From: an archaeon HR01
Lineage (GTDB): Archaea > Thermoproteota > Nitrososphaeria_A > Caldarchaeales > Caldarchaeaceae
Length of the DNA: 64,000 nt
Assembly (NCBI GenBank): GCA_002898355.1
Contig: BEHD01000008.1
Coordinates: 1 to 64,000, forward strand
Direction of reading: 5' to 3'
The notes under the pieces: model-generated
Told to the model about the DNA's origin: nothing
Database searches by the model: none
Seen by the model: only the letters and a program-made list of their open reading frames with translations
Made by a program: the position numbers and the translations under genes
In this document: one piece after another, positions 44,067 through 51,139 of the stretch
How positions within the stretch are numbered: position 1 is the stretch's first letter
Layout of the letters: each line of letters opens with the position of its first letter

Positions 44067-44599
44067 CTTGTAAAAACCAGAACATGGACTGAGTGCGGGC
44101 CATGAACTCCCAGAACTGTCCTCAGCTCGATATCGGATGTGCGGCTGGGCCCAGAAATGAACGTTATGGTGTTTCTCAAAGTCTTCTCAGATAGCTTCTC
44201 CCTGATGATTTCAGCCATGGCCTCGAGTCTCGGCAGTATTCTATCCTTTTTGAGGAAGGCTACGTGGATGCGGGGAAGGGATGAGACCAGCCTATCCCTA
44301 TCCATCTCTGTTATCTCAACTATGGTCCCGGTATCTGCTATACCGTAGTCAGCCCATGTTATCCCCACATCAGCCTCGGCCACGTTATCTCCCACATCCC
44401 TCGCATCCAACCCGGCGAAGAACCTTCCAAACCTCTGGGGAAGACGTGCCACAGCAAACCTTCCCACATCCTCCGAAGAGAATATATCTTCAAAAACCCC
44501 CACCGCATCACCCACCTCCTCAACAACATGGACAACCCCCGAGTTGGCCTCGAACCTATCCTTGAAGAGCTCAACCAGCGATTTAGAGCCCACAACCAC
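44060..44599 (-). CDS. LutC-type LUD domain protein
   Basis: A 179-residue LUD-domain protein. VGITWADYGIADTGTIVEI and TITFISGPSRTSDIELRTVLGVHGP (SGPSRTxDIE motif) are the family hallmarks. It overlaps the LutBA gene by 7 bp, giving a two-gene lactate-utilisation unit. LutC is the third subunit in bacterial LutABC; it binds no known cofactor itself. Confidence 0.88.
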   Translation of the reverse strand: MVVGSKSLVELFKDRFEANSGVVHVVEEVGDAVGVFEDIFSSEDVGRFAVARLPQRFGRFFAGLDARDVGDNVAEADVGITWADYGIADTGTIVEITEMDRDRLVSSLPRIHVAFLKKDRILPRLEAMAEIIREKLSEKTLRNTITFISGPSRTSDIELRTVLGVHGPHSVHVLVFTRW

Positions 44600-44744
44600 C
44601 AGACATCACCGGCCCATTATATTAGGCATAACCATGACTATATAATTCAATCCTAGGATTTTAGTGGGCATCCTGATTCCTCATCTAGGAAAGACCGCAA
44701 GACCACCTAACACCTTAAAGAGCTTAACCAGCTCACCGCTAAGC

Positions 44745-44893
44745 ATGACCAACATACTATATGACGACGCCCCAAGGTATATCGGCTGCGCTCAAAGCTG
44801 CTAGATGGGCCAAGTCCACGAATATCGCCTACATGTCGCTGAACGAGCTACACTGTTGTTCGACGGCATCTCTGCGCTTCTCAACCCAGTGAT
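44745..44893 (+). pseudogene. Possible degraded gene fragment
   Basis: An ATG at 44745 reads 19 codons to a TAG (MTNILYDDAPRYIGC...). One base later in frame the sequence continues coherently (ALKAARWAKSTNIAYMSLNE) for about 33 codons to a TGA. Joining them by a single frameshift near 44790 makes a protein-like 50-residue piece of no family I know. The rest of the 383-bp spacer 44600-44982 shows nothing else. It may be a decayed gene or chance. Confidence 0.25.
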
Positions 44894-44982
44894 GATGGTC
44901 AGGAGGGGTATTGCGGCTTGTGCTGGGTGAGGTTTTATTCCGGAGCCAAGATAGAAATATGGCCGTTGGGGATGTTCTCTGG

Positions 44983-45073
44983 GCCCCGGTAGCATAGCCC
45001 GGTAATGCGCCCGCCTCGTAAGCCATAGGGCCTAGCCAGCGGGAGATCCTGGGTTCAAAGCCCAGCCGGGGCT
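44983..45073 (+). tRNA. tRNA-Thr (anticodon CGT), intron-containing
   Basis: Acceptor GCCCCGG/CCGGGGC, D stem GCAT/ATGC, anticodon stem CCCGC/GCGGG, T arm CTGGG-TTCAAAG-CCCAG. The anticodon loop is interrupted by a 17-nt intron; when spliced the loop is CTCGTAA with anticodon CGT (reads ACG). Discriminator is T, as expected for archaeal tRNA-Thr. CCA is not encoded. Confidence 0.92.
45021..45037 (+). other. tRNA intron at canonical position 37/38
   Basis: The intron AGCCATAGGGCCTAGCC fits a relaxed bulge-helix-bulge: central helix CTCG/CTAG (one C-T mismatch), bulges TAA and CCA, and an intron hairpin GCC-ATAG-GGC. This is the substrate form of the archaeal splicing endonuclease; an imperfect helix suggests a relaxed-specificity enzyme. 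Confidence 0.8.
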
Positions 45074-45122
45074 TCATGAAAGTCCAGCTGCTGGACTTAA
45101 GAGGGGTCGCAAACCCATAAGA

Positions 45123-45213
45123 TTTTATATATCCACCAGCCGCCGGATTTGAACATTAGGCTGTGGTTGGTGGATGGTCTGGGATTGGGAGAGGTGTTGT
45201 AGCCTCTCTCCAA
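45123..45213 (+). ncRNA. Candidate small RNA with two hairpins behind a TATA box
   Basis: TTTTATATAT (45123-45132) is a strong TATA-like element with no gene start in the plus direction. Two hairpins follow: TCCACCA (45132-45138) pairs with TGGTGGA (45168-45174) and GCC with GGC inside; and 45185-45213 forms a 10-bp stem TTGG-GAGAGG / CCTCTC-T-CCAA with an 8-nt loop. No C/D or clear H/ACA box was found. The second hairpin could equally be the 3' end of the guaA transcript, which converges from the right. Confidence 0.3.
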
Positions 45214-45262
45214 GGTTGTCTTCGTAGCCGGAGACATGAAGGCCTATCCAGGAAAGCGTCTC

Positions 45263-46792
45263 TCACTGGGGTTCTATGGTGGCTGGAGGCTTGGATGTGA
45301 TGGCGTAAGTGACCCATGTGACGCCCTCCACCTCGTTGGTGATTCTCCTCGATATCTGGTCGAGGACGTTGTAGGGTATCCTGGCCCAGTCGGCCGTCAT
45401 GGCGTCACTGGAGGTAACTATCCGAACGGTTACTATGCGGCCTACTTTTCTCTCGTCGCCCATAACCCCTGTGGCCATGTCGTCGCCCACAACGGCGAAG
45501 ACCTGCCAGACGGTGTCGTAGAGGCCGTGTCGGGCCAGCTCCTCCTCAACTATAGCCGAGGCCTCTCTACATATTCGGAGCTTTTCGGCTGTGACTTCGC
45601 CGATTATCCTCACCGCCAGCCCGGGTCCTGGGAATGGGTGTTTTCTGAGAAGCTCCTCAGGCAGGCCTAGGATGCTCCCCAGTTTTCTCACCTCGTCTTT
45701 GTAGAGCATTCGGAGAGGCTCCACCAGCTGGAAGTTGAGCTGGCTTGGTAGGCCGCCTACGTTGTGGTGGGTCTTTATCACCGAGGATGGGCCAGCCGAT
45801 CTTCCGCTCTCCACCACATCTGGGTAGAGGGTTCCCTGTGCTAGAAACTGGAAGGGCCCATGGGATGCGTTGACCTCCTTGAAGACCTCCACGAAGATGC
45901 TTCCCACTATTCTACGCTTCTCCTCGGGGTCCGAGACTCCGGCCAGCCTTCTCAGAAATCTCTCCGACGCATCGACGTACACGAGGTTTTTTAGCCCCAG
46001 CTTCTCCAGGAGTTTCAGGGTCTTCTCCGCCTCGCCTTTTCTCAGCAGCCCATGGTTGACGAAGACGCATACAAGCCTGTCACCCACTGCCCTGTGAACT
46101 ATAGACGCCGTCACAGCCGAGTCAATCCCGCCGCTTAATGCGCATAGGACGCGGCCGTCACCTACGGTCTCCGCCACCTCCTTCACCGCTTTCTCGAGGT
46201 AGTTCTCCATGGTCCAGCCGCCCCTGCATCCGCAGATGCCGTAGACGAAGTTGGCCAGTATCTTGTCGCCGTGCTCTGTGTGGCTTACTTCCGGGTGGAA
46301 CTGGACACCGTATAGCCTTTTGCCTGTGTTCTCTATGGCTGCGTAGGGTGCGGAGTCGGTGTAGCCTGTGACCTCGAAACCTTCAGGCAGCTCCTCCACC
46401 TGGTCTGAATGGCTCATCCATATCTGGAACTTCTCCGGTAGGCCTTGGAAGAGCTGTGACTGGGTTGAAACCCTTATCGTAGCCCTTCCGTATTCACGGA
46501 CCTCGGCCCTCCTCACCCTCCCACCCAGAAGATGGGCTATGAGCTGTAGTCCGTAGCATATCCCCAAAACAGGCATGGGGGCGAGCATCTCCAGCTCTAT
46601 CTTTGGGCTTCCAGACGTGTATACGCTGGCTGGTCCGCCGGAGAGCACCCATCCCCGTATGCCTTCTTTTTCTACGTTGTGTAGGCTGTGGTAGGGGACT
46701 ATGATGGATTGGACCCCCAGCTCCCTTATACGCCTGCTTATCAGGTGGGTGTACTGGCCTCCAAAATCTACTACAGCTATGGTCTCAGACAT
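45263..46792 (-). CDS. guaA: GMP synthase (glutamine-hydrolysing), fused
   Basis: A 509-residue two-domain enzyme converting XMP to GMP. The GATase domain has VDFGGQYTHLISRRIRELG, GICYGLQLIAHLLGG (catalytic Cys) and GVQFHPEVSHTEHG; the ATP-pyrophosphatase domain has CALSGGIDSAVTASIV (PP-loop), and the C-terminus ends NEVEGVTWVTYAITSKPPATIE. Many archaea split these into two proteins; here they are one. The start overlaps the phosphoribosyltransferase stop by 8 bp, so the pair is coupled. Confidence 0.96.
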   Translation of the reverse strand: MSETIAVVDFGGQYTHLISRRIRELGVQSIIVPYHSLHNVEKEGIRGWVLSGGPASVYTSGSPKIELEMLAPMPVLGICYGLQLIAHLLGGRVRRAEVREYGRATIRVSTQSQLFQGLPEKFQIWMSHSDQVEELPEGFEVTGYTDSAPYAAIENTGKRLYGVQFHPEVSHTEHGDKILANFVYGICGCRGGWTMENYLEKAVKEVAETVGDGRVLCALSGGIDSAVTASIVHRAVGDRLVCVFVNHGLLRKGEAEKTLKLLEKLGLKNLVYVDASERFLRRLAGVSDPEEKRRIVGSIFVEVFKEVNASHGPFQFLAQGTLYPDVVESGRSAGPSSVIKTHHNVGGLPSQLNFQLVEPLRMLYKDEVRKLGSILGLPEELLRKHPFPGPGLAVRIIGEVTAEKLRICREASAIVEEELARHGLYDTVWQVFAVVGDDMATGVMGDERKVGRIVTVRIVTSSDAMTADWARIPYNVLDQISRRITNEVEGVTWVTYAITSKPPATIEPQ

Positions 46793-47444
46793 GGCCTTCG
46801 AGATGCTTTAACACTATACCTTCTGAGATTGTGCAGCGGCCCATCCTGTCAACCGAAGAGATGACTAGGAGCGGGTGATACCTATCCCTCGGTATCGTGG
46901 AGGGTGGGCTATGGCCTGCGAAGGCTAGGTCGAGGATTACAAAACATGCTTCAATATTCACTCCGCAGGCTGCTAGGAGCCTGGCCGCAGCCTCCAAGGT
47001 TTTTGAAGACCGCCTAATATCATCCACCAACACCACAGATTTGAAACGGGAGGCCACCTGACGGTCCAGGTAGAGCCTCACATCCCTCGACTCCGTCACA
47101 GACGTCCCCGCCTCCTCTACCGTGTCCTGGAAGACCAGCTTCCTATTCTTGTGAATTGAGAAGTATGGCAGCCCTGTCGCCATCGATAAGGCCACCCCAT
47201 ACTTTGCACCTGATGTCTCTATGGAGGCGACTGCTTCTGGCCTGTATCCTCTAGACCTTATCTCAGAGGCTATGACCTGGGCTAGGGTTTGGAAGTATCT
47301 GGGGTTGTTGAGGATGTTGAGCCAGGATATCCTTAGAATCCTCTCAGAACCCTTCTCGAAGACCGTTACATCGGAGCCTGTCCTTAAACCCTCGACAATC
47401 CCGGCTAGGTCGCTGTAGTATGACTGGAGACCCATACTCAGCAT
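46785..47444 (-). CDS. Orotate/purine-type phosphoribosyltransferase
   Basis: A 219-residue type I PRTase. VVLVDDIRRSSKTLEAAARLL occupies the position of the PRPP-binding motif (usual DDVITTGGS), AVASIETSGAKYGVALSMATGLPYFSIHKNRK precedes it as in OPRT. Sequence is closest to orotate PRTases but the substrate loop is divergent. Coupling to guaA would fit a xanthine/guanine salvage enzyme feeding XMP or GMP; PyrE is the alternative. The 22-bp gap to the upstream wHTH gene suggests one operon. Confidence 0.7.
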   Translation of the reverse strand: MLSMGLQSYYSDLAGIVEGLRTGSDVTVFEKGSERILRISWLNILNNPRYFQTLAQVIASEIRSRGYRPEAVASIETSGAKYGVALSMATGLPYFSIHKNRKLVFQDTVEEAGTSVTESRDVRLYLDRQVASRFKSVVLVDDIRRSSKTLEAAARLLAACGVNIEACFVILDLAFAGHSPPSTIPRDRYHPLLVISSVDRMGRCTISEGIVLKHLEGHV

Positions 47445-47466
47445 TTTCAGAAACCATATTTAAGTT

Positions 47467-47880
47467 TTAGGCATGGGTGGCTACTATACGCCTGGACTTT
47501 TCAGTTAGGCTGTAGCGGAAGGGTTTACCGTCCCTCGCTACCAGCCCTGCCTCGTATAGGTTTTTTAGGAGTCTCGCCACGTGCTCCCTGCTCATCTTCA
47601 AAGCGTTGGTGACGTCACTTGAGGTCACGCTTCCCCTCTCGTTAATCAGCTTAAGGGCGGCTATGGCTGTGGGTGTTAGGTGGGCTGGTGGATGTGGCTC
47701 ATCGGCCTCCCCCTCCTCAGGTTTCTGCTGCTGAAGCCTGCTCTCCAGCTCCATAAGCTTGGCCGCCAGAGCCTCCATCCTTGTGACGTCTAGTTGCATC
47801 ACAATTCTCCTCAGTATAAGGAGGAATATGACGGTCTGGATGGCTAGGAGGGCTGCGAAGAAGACTGTGATGTCCTGCAT
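47467..47880 (-). CDS. Membrane-anchored winged-helix regulator
   Basis: A 137-residue protein of unusual build: a hydrophobic helix at residues 4-26 (ITVFFAALLAIQTVIFLLIL), a short coiled coil (RMEALAAKLMELESRLQQQ), an acidic Pro-rich linker, and a C-terminal winged helix (ALKLINERGSVTSSDVTNALKMSREHVARLLKNLYEAGLV). The HTH faces the cytoplasm if the helix is a simple anchor. The start is 1 bp after the next upstream gene, so both are one unit. It is opposite to a large AbrB-tailed membrane protein. Confidence 0.7.
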   Translation of the reverse strand: MQDITVFFAALLAIQTVIFLLILRRIVMQLDVTRMEALAAKLMELESRLQQQKPEEGEADEPHPPAHLTPTAIAALKLINERGSVTSSDVTNALKMSREHVARLLKNLYEAGLVARDGKPFRYSLTEKSRRIVATHA

Positions 47881-47881
47881 G

Positions 47882-48298
47882 CTACATCCTCCCTGACAGC
47901 TCTTCCACCATCTTCTTCACGGTCTCCATATCCTTCTCCTCCACAGCCTCGCTGAATTGGAAGAACCAGCTGTAGGATGGTAGTTTGATGATACCCAGAT
48001 ATGATAGGAGTAGTAGCGTGTGTAGTGCCTGGCTGATATTGCGTAGGGCCTGCTGCCTAGTTCTGGTGAAGGAGCCCTTGCTTACACCTCTGAGTCTCGC
48101 CTTCTCCTCCGATGTAAGCTGTGATGTCATGAGGTCATATAGCAGTGTCTCGGCCTGTGTATGGGTTAGGCTGGACCTTTCTAGGAGGTACTGGTAGAGA
48201 CGGTCTTCCGCCAGTCTGTGGGTTAGAGAACGGATATTCTGGGTTTCAGGACTTTTCCCACTCAAACCCCTTCCCAGGGATACATTTTTGTAAACCAC
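47882..48298 (-). CDS. Uncharacterised helical protein, putative regulator
   Basis: A 138-residue all-helical protein of no family I recognise. THTQAETLLYDLMTSQLTSEEKARL then RGVSKGSFTRTRQQALRNISQ reads like an HTH of the sigma-region-4/TrpR sort, followed by LLLLSYLGII and an acidic tail KDMETVKKMVEELSG. Start is GTG 48298; a palindromic TATA (GCTATATAGC) is only 7 bp away, so the true start may be TTG 48265. Gene order links it with the membrane wHTH. Confidence 0.5.
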   Translation of the reverse strand: MVYKNVSLGRGLSGKSPETQNIRSLTHRLAEDRLYQYLLERSSLTHTQAETLLYDLMTSQLTSEEKARLRGVSKGSFTRTRQQALRNISQALHTLLLLSYLGIIKLPSYSWFFQFSEAVEEKDMETVKKMVEELSGRM

Positions 48299-48500
48299 CG
48301 CTATATAGCATCACTGGATATCACACTGATTTTTCATACGCTACACATCCCTACGTATTACCCTTGTATCTCTGCGTATTTTCCCGGTTTTTCCGTAGTT
48401 TCTCCCAGTTCTACTTCGTGATTTCTGTGATGTCAACGAAAAATCTGAAAACACCACAGCCAATGATAAGCTTATATCCGCTACATCACAACTCTATACC
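48299..48500. promoter_or_regulatory. 200-bp divergent control region
   Basis: This spacer separates the regulator operon from the AbrB-tailed membrane protein. It contains the palindrome GCTATATAGC (48299-48309) near the leftward start, CTTATATC (48471-48478) about 25 bp before the rightward ATG at 48501 (leaderless), two related segments CTACGTATT and CTGCGTATT, and an imperfect inverted pair CTGATTTTTC / GAAAAATCTG. These are candidate operators for the regulators that flank it. Confidence 0.45.
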
Positions 48501-49814
48501 ATGAGAGGTGTGGAGTTTATAGCATTAGTCGTTGTTTTAGCCCTACTACCGTTGGCGGCTTATGCTGACGGCTACTCCTCCATAGTGGATAATGGCAGGA
48601 TAAAGTTCAGCCTCCACTATCCTGCAGAGGTTAAGATTGGCTCATGCTTCACCCTCACATTCCAGACCACCATTATGGACTCGATTAATATTGAGCGGCT
48701 CAAGCTCACCGTAACATATGTAAGCGATGCAGGCAGCACCAACATCCTCTCCGACACCATCATTTCGTCGACAACCTCCTTCACAGCAGGCGACACCATC
48801 AACAAGGCCTACTCGATATGCGTTCCCAGGACTGCTGCGAGGGACCCTGTGGTGGTGGCGAGCCTCTTCGCCAACTATACTAGAGATGGTGGCGCTGAGC
48901 CTTTGACCCATAACTGGATGCTGGCTGTGGCAAGGGAGAGGACCTACGATGAGTTGGTCCGGGAGCTTGCCGAGGCTAGGTCATCCATCAACAGCCTCCA
49001 AACGGAGGTAAACAATCTAAGGGCTGAGGCTACAGCTTTGAGGGGGAGGGTTGATTCGCTGGGCCGGGAGATAGCTAGACTGGAGACCCTTCTAGCCGTC
49101 TCAGAGCAAGATTATGACGAGCTGAAGGCTAGGTATGAGAATCTGGATACAGAGTTCAAAGCCCTCAACGAAAGATATCTTAGAACTCTCGGAGACCTCC
49201 AGAACCTACAGGCCAGATATGACGAGCTGGGCCGGGAGAACCAGGCCCTCTCAGCCAACTATGACAAGCTCTTGGAGAGCTTCAACAGCCTCTCAGACGA
49301 CTTCAAGGCCTTACAGGCTTCCTACAGCCAGCTCAACACGGTCTATCAGGAGTTGAGGGATAGGCATGAGGCCGCAAAGCAGCAGATAGGGATGCTGCAG
49401 CAGCAGCTCGACGACACCCGTAAGTCCTACGACCTGCTACAGCTGAGCTACAGCTCCCTCAGCCAAGAGAATGCTATGACTAGAAACCTGGCTCTGGCCC
49501 AGGCCTTAGGCCTTGCAGGTATCAGCTCGGCTGCTGCCAGCATATTCCTCACCAAGCGGAGGGGCCGGCAGAAACCATCCACCACTCCCAGCCTTCCACC
49601 TCCTCCACCACCGCCTCCAGGCCAGCCATCCCAGGGCCAGACTCCAGCAACACCCACAGTGGGTGCGGGAAACGGCAGGGTTCAGAGGGTTCTGGCTGGC
49701 AGGCGTGTGACTATACCGGCCGAATATGCGGCCAGGCTGGGTCTGAAAGAGGGTGAAAGCATCTCGGTGGAGGTAGTGGATGACTCCCTAGTTATCAGGC
49801 CTGTAAAGACCTAG
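48501..49814 (+). CDS. Secreted coiled-coil membrane protein with cytoplasmic AbrB DNA-binding domain
   Basis: A 437-residue protein in this order: signal peptide (1-22, VVVLALLPLAAYA), beta-rich outside domain with two cysteines (about 23-145), a long coiled coil (about 147-325; repeated Y/L-E-L heptads), one transmembrane helix (about 330-350), a basic stop-transfer TKRRGRQK, a proline linker (about 358-386, eight Pro in a row), then a SpoVT/AbrB fold (about 392-437; AGRRVTIPAEYAARLGLKEGE). The orientation puts the AbrB domain in the cytoplasm. AbrB domains bind DNA as swapped dimers, which the coiled coil could control. It reads as a one-component transmembrane transcription sensor, divergent from two other regulators. 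Confidence 0.8.
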   Translation: MRGVEFIALVVVLALLPLAAYADGYSSIVDNGRIKFSLHYPAEVKIGSCFTLTFQTTIMDSINIERLKLTVTYVSDAGSTNILSDTIISSTTSFTAGDTINKAYSICVPRTAARDPVVVASLFANYTRDGGAEPLTHNWMLAVARERTYDELVRELAEARSSINSLQTEVNNLRAEATALRGRVDSLGREIARLETLLAVSEQDYDELKARYENLDTEFKALNERYLRTLGDLQNLQARYDELGRENQALSANYDKLLESFNSLSDDFKALQASYSQLNTVYQELRDRHEAAKQQIGMLQQQLDDTRKSYDLLQLSYSSLSQENAMTRNLALAQALGLAGISSAAASIFLTKRRGRQKPSTTPSLPPPPPPPPGQPSQGQTPATPTVGAGNGRVQRVLAGRRVTIPAEYAARLGLKEGESISVEVVDDSLVIRPVKT

Positions 49815-49841
49815 CAATCATGTAGAACTGGACCGCCACCC

Positions 49842-51041
49842 CTAGTATCTGGGCATCTCGGGGTCTATCCTCTCAGCCCATGCATCGATTCCGCCGGCCA
49901 GGTTCTTAACCCTGGTGAAGCCTAGGTCCCGCAGAAGTTTCGTGGCGAGGCTGCTCCTAGCGCCGGTGTGGCAGTATGCCACGATGTTGTCCACGAGGTT
50001 TAGCTTGTGGAGGTTCTCGGGCAACTTGCTGAGGGGTATGAGGACGGCGTTTTCGAGGTGGCATATCTCATACTCCACCTCCTCCCTCACATCCAAGAGT
50101 ATGAACTTCTCACCCCTGTCCAGACGGGCCTTCAACTCCTCGGGTGTGATATGCATGCTGCTGTCAAGATGTTGAGCGTCGACACCGCAGAAGGCCTCAT
50201 AGTCTATCAGCTCCCTTATCCGGGGGTTCTCACCGCAGACGACGCAGTTGGGGTCCTTCCTCAGCTTTAGCTCCCGAAAACTCATCTGCAGAGCGTCGAA
50301 GAGGAGGAGCCTACCTATGAGGGGTTTGCCGACTCCTAGGATGAGCTTGATAACCTCGTTGGCTTGGAGGGTTCCGATTATCCCCGGCAATACACCTAGC
50401 ACGCCACCCTCCGCACAGCTGGGGACAAGACCTGGAGGCGGTGGCTCGGGGTAGAGGCAGCGGTAGCATGGGCCTCTCCGGGCGTCGAAGACCGAGACCT
50501 GGCCGTCAAACCTGAATATGCTGCCGTATACGTTGGGCTTCCCGAGGAAGACGCATGCGTCGTTGACGAGGTAGCGTGTGGGGAAGTTGTCGGTTCCATC
50601 CACGATTATGTCGTAGTCCTCCATTATCTGGAGGGCGTTATCGGATGTGAGCCTTGTCTCGTAGGTCTCCACCTCTATGTGGGGGTTCATCGCCGTAAGC
50701 CTCTCCCTGGCCGCCTCCAGCTTGGGCCTCCTCACATCCTTGGAGGTGTAGAGGACCTGGCGCTGGAGGTTGCTCTCATCCACCACGTCAAAGTCCACCA
50801 GGCCAATCCTTCCCACCCCCGCTGCGGCCAGGTAGAGAGCTAGTGGAGACCCCAGCCCTCCGGCTCCGACAATTAGGACGCTGGCGGCCTTGAGCTTCTT
50901 CTGGCCCGCCATACCCACATCCGGTATTATGAGGTGTCGGCCATACCTCCTAATCTCCTCATAGCTGAGGGATACCTCTTCAGGTGCAGTTTTTTTCCTT
51001 GTTAGAGTGGTCAACCTCTCCGTATCCCTCCAAACCAGCAT
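49842..51041 (-). CDS. E1-like adenylyltransferase (MoeB/ThiF) fused to rhodanese
   Basis: A 399-residue sulfur-transfer activator. The ThiF domain has VGAGGLGSPLALYLAAAGVG for ATP, CYRCLYP and CVVCG as zinc cysteines, and SCAEGGVLGVLPGIIGTLQANE with the catalytic Cys. The C-terminal rhodanese has VAYCHTGARSS with the persulfide Cys. It activates MoaD/ThiS/SAMP-type ubiquitin-like proteins for Moco, thiamine or tRNA thiolation. A TATA at 51042-51051 adjoins the ATG, so the true start may be TTG 51014. Confidence 0.93.
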   Translation of the reverse strand: MLVWRDTERLTTLTRKKTAPEEVSLSYEEIRRYGRHLIIPDVGMAGQKKLKAASVLIVGAGGLGSPLALYLAAAGVGRIGLVDFDVVDESNLQRQVLYTSKDVRRPKLEAARERLTAMNPHIEVETYETRLTSDNALQIMEDYDIIVDGTDNFPTRYLVNDACVFLGKPNVYGSIFRFDGQVSVFDARRGPCYRCLYPEPPPPGLVPSCAEGGVLGVLPGIIGTLQANEVIKLILGVGKPLIGRLLLFDALQMSFRELKLRKDPNCVVCGENPRIRELIDYEAFCGVDAQHLDSSMHITPEELKARLDRGEKFILLDVREEVEYEICHLENAVLIPLSKLPENLHKLNLVDNIVAYCHTGARSSLATKLLRDLGFTRVKNLAGGIDAWAERIDPEMPRY

Positions 51042-51051
51042 TATATATAGC
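51042..51051 (-). promoter_or_regulatory. TATA box of the MoeB/ThiF-rhodanese gene
   Basis: Minus-strand CTATATATAAT directly precedes the annotated ATG at 51041. A start of transcription 25 bp on would fall inside the coding frame, favouring the downstream TTG at 51014, which has GGAGAGG before it. Confidence 0.45.
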
Positions 51052-51120
51052 TAATTACATCCTCCACTATCCCGTGGATATTTATACTGTGACGGGTTGG
51101 CTCCTTTGAGGTCTCGCTGA

Positions 51121-51130
51121 GTTTATAAGT
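51121..51130 (+). promoter_or_regulatory. TATA box of the herA-nurA operon
   Basis: GTTTATAAGT is centred about 15 bp before ATG 51140 and about 30 bp before TTG 51155, so the leaderless start at TTG 51155 (LKLIGRVGDG) fits TATA spacing better than the ORF-track ATG. Confidence 0.4.
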
Positions 51131-51139
51131 CTATAATCT

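Noticed and set aside
44829-45077. 82-residue minus ORF (MKPRLGFEPRISRWLGP...)
   Set aside because: Antisense to the tRNA-Thr gene; the start is the usual tRNA artefact.
45140-45160. GGATTTGAAC resembling a tRNA T-arm on the minus strand
   Set aside because: Flanking bases do not form a T stem, acceptor or anticodon arm.
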